From Sphingobacterium sp. UGAL515B_05 (lineage in GTDB: Bacteria; Bacteroidota; Bacteroidia; Sphingobacteriales; Sphingobacteriaceae), in contig NZ_CP109907.1 of the NCBI RefSeq assembly GCF_033097525.1, positions 496,001 through 560,000 of the forward strand: 64,000 nt of DNA. Reading direction: 5' to 3'. The notes under the pieces are model-generated. The model saw only the letters and a list, made by a program, of their open reading frames with translations, was not told the DNA's origin and did no database searches. Below, one piece after another: positions 16,497 to 24,327 of the stretch. Both the position numbers and the translations under genes were made by a program. The stretch's first letter is position 1. The number at the start of each line of letters is the position of its first letter.

Positions 16497-16925
16497 CTAG
16501 TGATTAACTTTCTCAAAGATAAACCTCGGGTCCTGGAAATTGACGGTTGAGGGTATATAATGTGGAATTCCCAAATATACTTGCTCCGTACCTGTACCTA
16601 AAATATATAGAGACCCTTTTTTTAATAAAACAAAGGGTCTTCTTTTTTTCTGTCCCCAGCCAAATGGCGTATAATAATAGTCTCCAAGCAATGTGTCTTT
16701 TTGGATATTACCGCTAATATCTCCAGAATCGACCTCACCTCCAGGTCTATAAAAGAACAATTTACCATGAAAACGGCGCTCAAAAAGATTAAGTTCTAAT
16801 CGTGCACTATCCCGGTTACTATAAGCCATATAACTTAAGACATCTGCATCCTGCCTTCGCTCTTCACAACTTATCAACGACAGGCCCAAAATAACAAAAT
16901 AAAAAACTAAAGAAAATAAACGCAT
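16497..16925 (-). CDS. Hypothetical lipoprotein
   Basis: A 142-residue protein with a signal peptide and a lipobox near residue 20 (LSLISC, then EERRQDAD); the acidic and basic residues after the Cys fit a surface-exposed lipoprotein. The mature part is beta-rich, with RLELNLFERRFHGKLFFYR and TLLGDYYYTPFGW as the most distinct stretches. I recognise no family. It is convergent with nudK (23 bases apart) and stands alone; the 255 bases upstream up to the ohrR stop hold no gene I can support. Confidence 0.75.
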   Translation of the reverse strand: MRLFSLVFYFVILGLSLISCEERRQDADVLSYMAYSNRDSARLELNLFERRFHGKLFFYRPGGEVDSGDISGNIQKDTLLGDYYYTPFGWGQKKRRPFVLLKKGSLYILGTGTEQVYLGIPHYIPSTVNFQDPRFIFEKVNH

Positions 16926-17180
16926 CTTTCTTTTGATCTATAATACCTAATACCGCCCAAGATAAATACAAAATCTAGCAAGGCAAAGTCACATAGAGTA
17001 AGATACTTTTTATCGCTCTATTTCGAATCCTATGGTGCGATAGAACGTCTGCTCTATTTTTAGGTCTTCCCACAAATAAAATCATAGATCACCGTAGTGT
17101 TCTTTTAGCTGATCACTTTGTAGCTGCAACTATTTTCAATCCGTATACAGTCCCTTTGTTATTTCAGTATGACAAAAATA

Positions 17181-17612
17181 CTAATGTCCATTAGCGTTAT
17201 TGACTATTTTATCTGCTAAAGATTTAAGCTGAACCATATCCGCATAATCGAGCTTGAGGGCTTCAAAAATCTGCATGGGAATACAATTTGCCTTTTCTTT
17301 TAATTGTAATCCATGCTTTGTAAGTTTGATTTTGACTACCCTCTCGTCAGTTTTACTTCGTGTTCGTGTAAGCAAAGCTTTAGTCTCCAAGCGCTTCAAT
17401 AGTGGCGTAAGCGTTCCATTATCCAGAAATAACTTAGCTCCTAATTGATTTACTGTTTGCTCATCATTCTCCCATAAAGCCATCATGGTGATATACTGTG
17501 GATAGGTCAAGTCAATCTCTTCAAGAATAGTTCGATACTGCTGCATAATTTCCCTATGTAGCACATACACTGAAAAGCAAAGCTGTTTATCTAATTTTAA
17601 TAAATCATCCAT
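17181..17612 (-). CDS. ohrR: MarR family organic-peroxide sensor OhrR
   Basis: A 143-residue MarR-type repressor. The N-terminal QLCFSVYVLHREIMQQYR carries Cys12, the position of the OhrR peroxide-sensing Cys, and LTYPQYITMMALWEND plus DNGTLTPLLKRLETKALLTR are typical OhrR winged-helix stretches. It also has a second Cys near residue 109 (ANCIPM). It is the last gene of a four-gene minus-strand operon with ohr, a DUF1304 gene and a nitroreductase, so it should autoregulate the whole unit. A palindrome over the operon promoter (19145-19164) is the likely binding site. Confidence 0.9.
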   Translation of the reverse strand: MDDLLKLDKQLCFSVYVLHREIMQQYRTILEEIDLTYPQYITMMALWENDEQTVNQLGAKLFLDNGTLTPLLKRLETKALLTRTRSKTDERVVKIKLTKHGLQLKEKANCIPMQIFEALKLDYADMVQLKSLADKIVNNANGH

Positions 17613-17658
17613 CTTGCAAAGTTATTGAGTTTTCGAGGGATTGAAAGAGAATGATCAA

Positions 17659-18294
17659 CTATTTATACTCAACGACAAACTCTTCCTTGGGTACTCGAAC
17701 CTTTTTCATTGACGAAATCCAATCTCTCGAAGAGTCCGCCACACCAATATACATCAATGAAACGCTTTTAAGTCCATGTTTTTCTAATTGTAAAGCCTCA
17801 TCCACGACGCGGTTATCGAAGCCCTCGGCAGGCGTGGAATCAACGCGGAGTTCCGCTGCTTGAGCCAAAGCCAAACCTAAAGCAATGTAAGTCTGTCTTG
17901 CCGTGTGCGCAAAATTTCTTTCTGCAGCTTCATTCAGATAAATAGATTTTAACTTGTCCGTATAGGAGCCAAAGCGTCCCCTTGGCAAATCCCGTTCATC
18001 TGTAGTAAAATCATAAACTTTATCAATACGTTCTTCTGTATAACGATCCCATGCAGCGAAAACAAGCACATGTGAGCATTCACGCATACAGTCTGGATTT
18101 AGTGCTCCTTTTGCCAATTCTTCTTTCAATGCCTGATTTTCAACAATCAATATTTTAAATGGCTGTAAGCCCGAGGAAGTCGGTGCAAAGCGCGCTGCTT
18201 CAACGATTTTATCTATATTTTCTTGACTAACTTTTTTTGTCGGATCGTATGCTTTCACAGCATGACGCCATTGTAAATCTTCTATTAATGACAT
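17659..18294 (-). CDS. NAD(P)H-dependent nitroreductase family oxidoreductase
   Basis: A 211-residue FMN enzyme of the nitroreductase superfamily (NfsB-like). Diagnostic stretches are RHAVKAYDPTKKVSQENI at the N-terminus, AARFAPTSSGLQPFKILIV (flavin binding), the HTARQTYIALGLALAQAAELRVDSTPAEGFD segment, and a C-terminal SLMYIGVADSSRDW. It reduces quinones or nitro compounds with NAD(P)H; the physiological substrate is not known. It lies third in the ohr operon, 12 bases after the DUF1304 gene and about 46 before ohrR, which points to electrophile or peroxide stress. Confidence 0.88.
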   Translation of the reverse strand: MSLIEDLQWRHAVKAYDPTKKVSQENIDKIVEAARFAPTSSGLQPFKILIVENQALKEELAKGALNPDCMRECSHVLVFAAWDRYTEERIDKVYDFTTDERDLPRGRFGSYTDKLKSIYLNEAAERNFAHTARQTYIALGLALAQAAELRVDSTPAEGFDNRVVDEALQLEKHGLKSVSLMYIGVADSSRDWISSMKKVRVPKEEFVVEYK

Positions 18295-18306
18295 ATAATT
18301 ATATTT

Positions 18307-18675
18307 TTATTTTACGAGTATAACGGATAACAACGCCAACAATGCAGGAACTCCTTGTACAAAAAATATCTTTTTGCTCGCTGTCATTCCACCAAAAATA
18401 CCGGCAACAAGGACACATCCTAAAAAGAACAGGCGTACATTGTGACTCCAGATGGGGTCATTGATTAAAAAAGACCAGGCTAAACCTGCAACGAGAAAGC
18501 CATTGTAGAGCCCTTGATTTGCAGCAAGCCCCTTCGTTGGCTTAAATAATTCTGCCGGGAGAGCCTTTCCAAAACTACGTTTTCCTGCAGTTTCCCAAGC
18601 AAACATTTCCATCCATACAATGTATACATGTTCTAAAAGTACGAGTGCTGTAAGCACGTTGGCAATATAATTCAT
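18307..18675 (-). CDS. DUF1304 membrane protein
   Basis: A 122-residue inner-membrane protein with four helices (about 3-22, 56-74, 78-96 and 101-120). The N-terminal stretch with LEHVYIVWMEMFAWETAG and the later KGLAANQGLYNGFLVAGL are family hallmarks of DUF1304. Function is unknown, but members commonly neighbour ohr and MarR genes. It is the second gene of the peroxide operon, 3 bases after ohr. Confidence 0.88.
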   Translation of the reverse strand: MNYIANVLTALVLLEHVYIVWMEMFAWETAGKRSFGKALPAELFKPTKGLAANQGLYNGFLVAGLAWSFLINDPIWSHNVRLFFLGCVLVAGIFGGMTASKKIFFVQGVPALLALLSVILVK

Positions 18676-18678
18676 ATA

Positions 18679-19104
18679 TTATTCGTTAGTTGATACCGTC
18701 AATTTGACATCCATATTACCCCTAGTTGCATTTGAATAAGGGCACACTTGATGTGCTTTTTCAATTAATTGTTGTGCTAACTCTAAGCTTACGCCAGGTA
18801 TATTTGCATGTAATTCTGCAGCCAATCCAAAACCACCATTATCCAATTGTCCAATACTCACATGTGCAGTTACCGAAGTCTCTCCAGTTTTTACTTTTTC
18901 TGACCTAATGACCAAATTCAAGGCACTATCAAAACACGCAGCATAACCTGCAGCAAAAAGCATCTCTGGATTGGCATAATCATCATTCGCACCTCCTAGT
19001 CCTTTTGGCATACGAACAGCTAAATCCAGTACACCATTTTCACTTCTTACCTGACCGTTTCGTCCTCCTTTGGCTGTCGCGCCGATGTTATATAACGTTT
19101 TCAT
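18679..19104 (-). CDS. ohr: Organic hydroperoxide resistance protein Ohr
   Basis: A 141-residue OsmC/Ohr peroxiredoxin that reduces organic and fatty-acid hydroperoxides in the cytoplasm using lipoyl-linked thiols in known relatives. The two catalytic cysteines are at Cys57 (AACFDSAL) and Cys121 (VCPYSNATRGN), and the start MKTLYNIGATAKGGRNGQVR contains the conserved Arg. It is the first gene of the minus-strand operon with DUF1304, nitroreductase and ohrR. A full Bacteroidota promoter and a palindrome lie just upstream. Confidence 0.95.
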   Translation of the reverse strand: MKTLYNIGATAKGGRNGQVRSENGVLDLAVRMPKGLGGANDDYANPEMLFAAGYAACFDSALNLVIRSEKVKTGETSVTAHVSIGQLDNGGFGLAAELHANIPGVSLELAQQLIEKAHQVCPYSNATRGNMDVKLTVSTNE

Positions 19105-19126
19105 ATTTCAATTTGTTTTGTTTGTA

Positions 19127-19158
19127 CAAATGTATGGCAAGAAATTATATTGTGCAAA
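19127..19158 (-). promoter_or_regulatory. Promoter of the ohr operon
   Basis: Read on the minus strand: TTTG (19158-19155), a 20-nt spacer, TACATTTG (19134-19127). This is a complete match to the Bacteroidota -33/-7 consensus, with the ohr start codon at 19104 about 23 bases beyond. Confidence 0.8.
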
Positions 19159-19164
19159 ATATAA
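19145..19164. promoter_or_regulatory. Probable OhrR operator over the -33 element
   Basis: Inverted repeat TTATATT, six bases, AATATAA (19145-19164) overlaps the -33 element of the ohr promoter. OhrR proteins bind AT-rich palindromes at ohr promoters in other bacteria, so this is the best candidate site. It could also affect the divergent AraC gene. Confidence 0.5.
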
Positions 19165-19271
19165 TATTGCAATTTACATTAAGATGAAAATAGCAATATC
19201 TTAAAAACATGACTGCGTGTATCGAATGTAATCTAAAACCAGTACATTTGATTATTGCAAATCGGGTTTAA

Positions 19272-20186
19272 ATGAAAACAACTTCCATTGAACAGTTTTA
19301 TCAGGAAATCAATGCGAGCATCCCACAGGAGATCGCAAGAGAGATTGGTCATTTTAATGTATTCAACTTTGAGGAGCTTGCAGCTACATTAAAAGATAAA
19401 CCGATCATGCCCTACAATAAGCGTACCTACTACAAAATAAGCTTAATCACAGGGAAAAACACGGCTGAATATGCCGATAAAGTCATCGAAATCGATGAAT
19501 CCGCGCTTGTATTTGCTACCCCAAAAGTTCCTTACCATTGGATACCGAAAGATGAGCATCAGAAGGGTTATTTCTGCGTTTTCACCGATGAATTTCTAAC
19601 CCGAAATAAAAGTGGTGTTAACATAGATGATCTCCCTATCTTTCAACCGGGCGGCCTTCCGATTTTTCAATTAGCAGAAGAACAACGTATTGAAATAGAG
19701 GAAATCTTCGTAAAAATAAATAAAGAGCTTTCTTCAGAGTACGTCTTTAAATACGATCTGCTGCGAAATTATGTTCTTGAGATCATTCATTATGGGCAAA
19801 AGCTGCAACCCAAAAGTATAACAAATCCCACACATAATGCCTCTAATAGAATAACCTCATTATTTATAGAATTGCTAGAAAGACAATTTCCCATTGAATC
19901 TCCAATGCAACGTTTACAACTACGGACAGCTAATGATTTTGCGGAACGACTTGCCATACATGTCAATCACCTGAATAAAATTTTAAAGGAAAATACGGGA
20001 AAAACAACCAGCCATGTCATTGCAGCCAGAGTCACACAGGAGGCAAAAATTTTACTGCGACAAACCGATTGGAATGTCTCTGAGATTGCTTATTCACTTG
20101 GCTTTGAGGAGATCGCTCATTTTTCCAATTTTTTCAAGAAGCAAACCGGCTTTGCCCCAAACATTTTTCGTTCTCAATCGTTATAA
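19272..20186 (+). CDS. AraC family regulator divergent from ohr
   Basis: A 304-residue regulator. The N-terminal 170 residues form a sensor without a clear cupin His cluster (PYNKRTYYKISLITGKNTAE, then FATPKVPYHWIPKD), typical of the AraC-type activators of redox genes in Bacteroidota. The C-terminal AraC domain runs from about 205: AERLAIHVNHLNKILKENTG, then VSEIAYSLGFEEIAHFSNFFKK. Its -7-like TACATTTG at 19243-19250 has only a weak -33. The SDR gene follows 93 bases downstream on the same strand and is the likely target. Confidence 0.9.
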   Translation: MKTTSIEQFYQEINASIPQEIAREIGHFNVFNFEELAATLKDKPIMPYNKRTYYKISLITGKNTAEYADKVIEIDESALVFATPKVPYHWIPKDEHQKGYFCVFTDEFLTRNKSGVNIDDLPIFQPGGLPIFQLAEEQRIEIEEIFVKINKELSSEYVFKYDLLRNYVLEIIHYGQKLQPKSITNPTHNASNRITSLFIELLERQFPIESPMQRLQLRTANDFAERLAIHVNHLNKILKENTGKTTSHVIAARVTQEAKILLRQTDWNVSEIAYSLGFEEIAHFSNFFKKQTGFAPNIFRSQSL

Positions 20187-20279
20187 TTTGAATTTCGCAA
20201 ATATCCATTTGTATTTCGCAAGGAAAAGTATAACTTTTCGGAGGATCTTTGTGCTGTTGGATCTTTAAAACAAATTAAA

Positions 20280-21041
20280 ATGGCTACAAATAAAATAGCA
20301 TTGGTAACAGGCGGAAGCCGTGGTTTAGGTAGAAACATGGCTGTTAGCCTTGCAAAAAAAGGAATCGATGTCATTCTAACCTACAATAGCAATCAGGAGG
20401 AAGCAGATCATGTAGTTGCTACGATACAATCTTTAGGTCAGCATGCAGCTGCATTCCAATTGGATGCAGGTAATGTGCAGTCTTTTGATCTCTTCATCGA
20501 ACGAGTTACACAGCATATAAAACAAGAAACTGGGCAATCAAACTTCGATTTCCTAATCAATAATGCAGGAACCGCCTTATATGCCCCCTTTATAGAAACC
20601 ACAGAAGAACAATTTGACACAGCTTATAACATCCATTATAAAGGGGTATTTTTTCTCACGCAGAAAGCTCTTCCCTATTTGAATGATGGTGGACGTATTA
20701 TCAATATTTCCTCTGGTCTCGCACGTTTTGCATTTCCGGGATCATCTGCCTATGGCTCGATGAAAGGAGCAATCGAGGTACTGACGAGGTATCTTGCCAA
20801 AGAACTCGGTCCTCGAGGTATTGCAGCAAACGTTGTTGCTCCTGGCGCGATCGAGACTGATTTTGGTGGCGGGCATGTGCGGGATAACAAAGAAACAAAT
20901 GCGCATATTGCAGCTGTTACAGCTTTAGGACGTGCTGGTGTACCTGACGATATCGGCGGTGTGGTTGCCTTCCTCTGTACCGAAGACGCAAGATGGATCA
21001 ACGGACAACGTATTGAGGTATCCGGTGGAATGAATCTTTAG
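20280..21041 (+). CDS. Short-chain dehydrogenase/reductase
   Basis: A 253-residue classical SDR. The cofactor loop is TGGSRGLG (10-17), the structural motif NNAG (94-97), and the catalytic residues fit Ser144/145, Tyr158 and Lys162 (SSAYGSMKGA). The C-terminal APGAIETDFGG and RWINGQRIEVSGG are typical of the family. The basic Arg after the glycine loop suggests NADPH. The substrate is unknown. It lies downstream of an AraC regulator, a common Bacteroidota pair, and a strong terminator follows at 21055. Confidence 0.9.
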   Translation: MATNKIALVTGGSRGLGRNMAVSLAKKGIDVILTYNSNQEEADHVVATIQSLGQHAAAFQLDAGNVQSFDLFIERVTQHIKQETGQSNFDFLINNAGTALYAPFIETTEEQFDTAYNIHYKGVFFLTQKALPYLNDGGRIINISSGLARFAFPGSSAYGSMKGAIEVLTRYLAKELGPRGIAANVVAPGAIETDFGGGHVRDNKETNAHIAAVTALGRAGVPDDIGGVVAFLCTEDARWINGQRIEVSGGMNL

Positions 21042-21054
21042 TAACGTACCACCT

Positions 21055-21096
21055 AAATAAGCACATATCTGAGGCTATTAGCTATGTGCTTATTTT
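21055..21096 (+). terminator. Rho-independent terminator
   Basis: AAATAAGCACATA (21055-21067) pairs perfectly over 13 bases with TATGTGCTTATTT (21083-21095), loop 15 nt, ending in T residues. It follows the SDR stop by 14 bases. Confidence 0.85.
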
Positions 21097-21191
21097 AAAG
21101 TATTTCTTCACCAATTTCAACCAATTACTCCCTTTTAGCACAAAAATTATAATGCTATTATCATTTTCTTCCTTACCTCGTAAATTGTAGG

Positions 21192-21220
21192 TTGACTGAT
21201 TACCCGAATGATTATGTTTG
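21192..21220 (+). promoter_or_regulatory. Promoter of the phosphoesterase gene
   Basis: TTG at 21192-21194, an 18-nt spacer and TATGTTTG at 21213-21220. The start codon at 21233 is only 12 bases past the -7 element, so the mRNA leader should be very short. Confidence 0.55.
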
Positions 21221-21232
21221 TAGCATAAGAAT

Positions 21233-21970
21233 ATGATACAACTTGCCATAATAAGTGATATTCATGCCAATTTAATTGCATTGGATGCGGTATTAACAGA
21301 TATCAAAGATAGAGGATTAACACAAATCTACTGCTTAGGTGATCTTGTTGATTTCGCTCCCTGGGGGAATGAAGTCATTGACAGAATACAAGAAAAAAAC
21401 ATTCCATGTCTACTGGGAAACCATGACCAAAGAATTGCTTTTGACGAAGCCATTATCCCTTTACCACACCATGATGGAATAGAGACTTCAAATCGAGAAA
21501 TCGCCATCAACATAAGCAAGAAGGAGATATCGGCCCCTCATAAAAAGTGGTTAGCAACATTACCCTACAACATTGAACTAACCTTCAAGCTTGGAACGAG
21601 TTTTAGGAAAATCCTTCTTGTCCATGCCAGTCTCCAAAGCAATGACGAATACATCCATGAATCAACTCCAAAGCATGCTCTATCAACCCTATTAAAGCAA
21701 AGAGCAATCGATATTCTGGTGATGGGACATACACACCATTCTTATATTCAACAGGATGGAGACGTCTTTTTTATCAATTGTGGTTCGGTGGGCCGAAGTA
21801 AGGAAAAAGACAGAAAAGCAACTTACACAATAATCACCTTATCTGAAAAACAAATTAATGCCGAGATCGTTAAAGTCGACTACCCAATATCAGCTGTCGC
21901 AAATGCAATTTACGACAGCAATATCCCCGATTTCTACGGAGACTTCTTACTTGCGAATAATACACTTTAA
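21233..21970 (+). CDS. Calcineurin-like metallophosphoesterase (YfcE/MJ0936 type)
   Basis: A 245-residue metal-dependent phosphoesterase. All metal-binding motifs are present: DIH (9-11) in ISDIHANLIALDAV, GDLVD (36-40), GNHD (62-65), a His near residue 138 in LLVHASLQ and GHTHHSYIQ near 165. The compact size and lack of extra domains fit the YfcE-like group, whose natural substrates are mostly unclear (phosphodiesters, nucleotides). It is cytoplasmic, with no signal peptide. It sits alone after the SDR terminator with its own promoter. Confidence 0.88.
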   Translation: MIQLAIISDIHANLIALDAVLTDIKDRGLTQIYCLGDLVDFAPWGNEVIDRIQEKNIPCLLGNHDQRIAFDEAIIPLPHHDGIETSNREIAINISKKEISAPHKKWLATLPYNIELTFKLGTSFRKILLVHASLQSNDEYIHESTPKHALSTLLKQRAIDILVMGHTHHSYIQQDGDVFFINCGSVGRSKEKDRKATYTIITLSEKQINAEIVKVDYPISAVANAIYDSNIPDFYGDFLLANNTL

Positions 21971-22022
21971 TCATTGTCAATTTGCCACAATAGTTAAAGC
22001 TGTCGTTTCATTATTAACATAA

Positions 22023-22098
22023 AAATCCCCGACACGTACGCCGCATTATTTTTAAAGAGAGGAGCTCCTAAAAAAAAATACGATTGCATCGGGGATTT
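22023..22098. terminator. Inverted repeat between convergent genes
   Basis: AAATCCCCGA (22023-22032) and TCGGGGATTT (22089-22098) form a perfect 10-bp stem around a 56-nt region between the ends of the phosphoesterase gene and the IPT/NHL lipoprotein gene. The long loop makes it an atypical terminator. Confidence 0.45.
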
Positions 22099-22109
22099 AT
22101 GTACAATTA

Positions 22110-24266
22110 TTATTTTAGAAACAGTTTCCGAATAGCTTTATTACCAACATCCAGAAGATAGATATTACCTTCCTTATCCACTACCACATCTTTTATCAGA
22201 CCAAACCGTGCTGTCGATAAAGTTCCATCCGCATATCCATTCGTTCCCTTTATCAAAGTAATCACTTCTCGTGTCGACATATTGACCTCCCGAATAGCAT
22301 AATTGTGGTTATCGGCAACAATCAATCTGTTATTTAATCCTGCTGTGATACCGCCTATTCCGTTGAAATATGTGTTCGTTCCAATCCCATCTTGATAGCC
22401 CGCATCCGAACCTCCAACCCAACGTTCCCCACGTGCATCACCCGGTCTTACAATTTCGATCCCGTTATTGCTGCTCGTGTTCTGATCCGAATAATATAAA
22501 ACTCCTTGACTATCCACAAAGGGCTTAGCCATTACCCAACTAGGTCCGGGTACCTTCGTATAACCTCCAGCCAGGTTGACTTTGTTTATTCCCTGCGCAA
22601 AACCAGCTACTGCCACATATAAATTCCCTGACAGATCTAAACACATTGCACCCGGAGAAAATCCTTTTGCATGTACCGTCCGTTTGCCCGCAGGTGTAAT
22701 TTTAAAAATCTGATTTGCTCGCTGATCACTGACATAAATATTATTTTGTGGGTCAACAACTATTCCTGTAGGATAGTCGAATACAGCATTGGCACCATCT
22801 ACCTGCAAAATAGATACACTTCCGGTCGGGGACACCTTTTTAACTTGTTTATTCTCCGGATCTGCGACATATAAATTTCCCTGCGCATCTATCGCCATTC
22901 CAGCTAGGTTATTGCCGAATACCGTACTTCCTGGCCCCCCTACGAATGTCATTACACCTGCACGACGGAACGGTTGCGGTGCTAAAGCATCCTGACCGCC
23001 AACGATTACCTTTACCTCGCCTGTTGCAACACCCTGTGGTGCCTCCATAACCAACTTATTCTCACTAGCACTTGTCACAGGGGTCAAAACACCATTAAAA
23101 TAAACCCTATTTTCGGCAGCATTTGTACTAAATCCAGTTCCCAATAAAGTTACACTTGTTCCCGCCAAACCATTGTCTGGACTTATAGAACGAATACCAA
23201 GCGTCTGATCCTTAAACTGTGGTCCTTCCACGGATTGATCGTTGACTACAACCCTTACCTTTCCAGATCCAGTTCCACCAGGAATGATCAACTTAAGCTG
23301 ATTTTCACTACTTGAAGAAATAGCAACTTGCTTTCCATTTATAAAAACCTGATTTTCATCAAGTTCTTTACTAAATAATAGCCCATTTATTATCATTTCA
23401 GCCCCTTTTGGGCCACTCAAAGGAGAGACTGCGCCGATTTCAGGCTTGCCTACAACCGTAAATTTCGGACCCGAAATCTTCTGTTCATTGATATTCACGG
23501 ATAGAGGTCCGGTACTGACACCAGCTGGAGCCACTACGACAATTTTTTCAGGACTAGACTCCAATACGACCGCGATCTTTCCATTGAAATCAACGATATT
23601 CCCCGAATTGACTTTTTCGAAGCCTTCACCCATTAGGGTAACTTTGGTTCCCGCCCCACCTGTTAATGGTTTAATACTGCGGACGACCTGATAAGTAAAA
23701 TTCTGTCCTTGCGACTTTTTACCATCCACACGAACTTCTACAGCACCATACCCCGCATCTTCGGGAATTTCTGCAACGATTAATTTATCTGTAACACTCA
23801 CAACCAAAGCTTTTTTGCCATTAACATAGACTTCTGCAGGTTTATCTGTACTACCAAAGCCCTCCCCATCAATCCGTAGTTGGGTGCCGCCTGTACCATT
23901 TGTCGGAAAAATTTTTGAGACTGAAAGATCTTGATAGGTATACGTACCAACATCAAAACTATTACTTCCATACTTCAAGACAATTCCGCCACTTTTGTCA
24001 CCTTTTGGCACACGTAAAACAACCGATGTTGGAGTAGCGCTTATCACCTCTGCCGAACTCCCTGCAACTGTTGCAGAAAATTCTGTAATTGCCCCGCTGA
24101 AGCCTTGTCCTTCAATCGTAACTAGTGTGCCAGCTTTACCAGAATTAGGGTAATAACTATCCACTTTAGCCGGAATTTTATCGACCAATTCTTCCTTTTT
24201 ACTGCAACCGATCGTCGCAATAGCCATCCATATAGATATGATGACTAGATTAATTGTATTTTTCAT
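22110..24266 (-). CDS. Surface lipoprotein with IPT/TIG repeats and an NHL propeller
   Basis: A 718-residue lipoprotein (lipobox ATIGC, Cys about 21, followed by SKKEE, a surface-export-like signal). Five IPT/TIG Ig-like units follow at about 35-440, marked by SYYPNSGKAGTLVTIEGQGF, FPTNGTGGTQLRIDGEGFG, KPLTGGAGTKVTLMGEGF, SPLSGPKGAEMIINGL and SPDNGLAGTSVTLLGTGF. From about 445 to the end are NHL repeats (MAIDAQGNLYVADPENKQV, IVVDPQNNIYVSDQRAN, VVVDKEGNIYLLDVGNKAI), a beta-propeller. IPT/NHL lipoproteins in Bacteroidota uptake loci are thought to bind glycans or ligands at the cell surface. It is the last gene of the operon running from 37555. Confidence 0.88.
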   Translation of the reverse strand: MKNTINLVIISIWMAIATIGCSKKEELVDKIPAKVDSYYPNSGKAGTLVTIEGQGFSGAITEFSATVAGSSAEVISATPTSVVLRVPKGDKSGGIVLKYGSNSFDVGTYTYQDLSVSKIFPTNGTGGTQLRIDGEGFGSTDKPAEVYVNGKKALVVSVTDKLIVAEIPEDAGYGAVEVRVDGKKSQGQNFTYQVVRSIKPLTGGAGTKVTLMGEGFEKVNSGNIVDFNGKIAVVLESSPEKIVVVAPAGVSTGPLSVNINEQKISGPKFTVVGKPEIGAVSPLSGPKGAEMIINGLLFSKELDENQVFINGKQVAISSSSENQLKLIIPGGTGSGKVRVVVNDQSVEGPQFKDQTLGIRSISPDNGLAGTSVTLLGTGFSTNAAENRVYFNGVLTPVTSASENKLVMEAPQGVATGEVKVIVGGQDALAPQPFRRAGVMTFVGGPGSTVFGNNLAGMAIDAQGNLYVADPENKQVKKVSPTGSVSILQVDGANAVFDYPTGIVVDPQNNIYVSDQRANQIFKITPAGKRTVHAKGFSPGAMCLDLSGNLYVAVAGFAQGINKVNLAGGYTKVPGPSWVMAKPFVDSQGVLYYSDQNTSSNNGIEIVRPGDARGERWVGGSDAGYQDGIGTNTYFNGIGGITAGLNNRLIVADNHNYAIREVNMSTREVITLIKGTNGYADGTLSTARFGLIKDVVVDKEGNIYLLDVGNKAIRKLFLK

Positions 24267-24327
24267 TGGAATAAATTCTTATAACTATATATCCGCTATC
24301 CTTTTAGGTTTTTCCCAAATGACCAAA

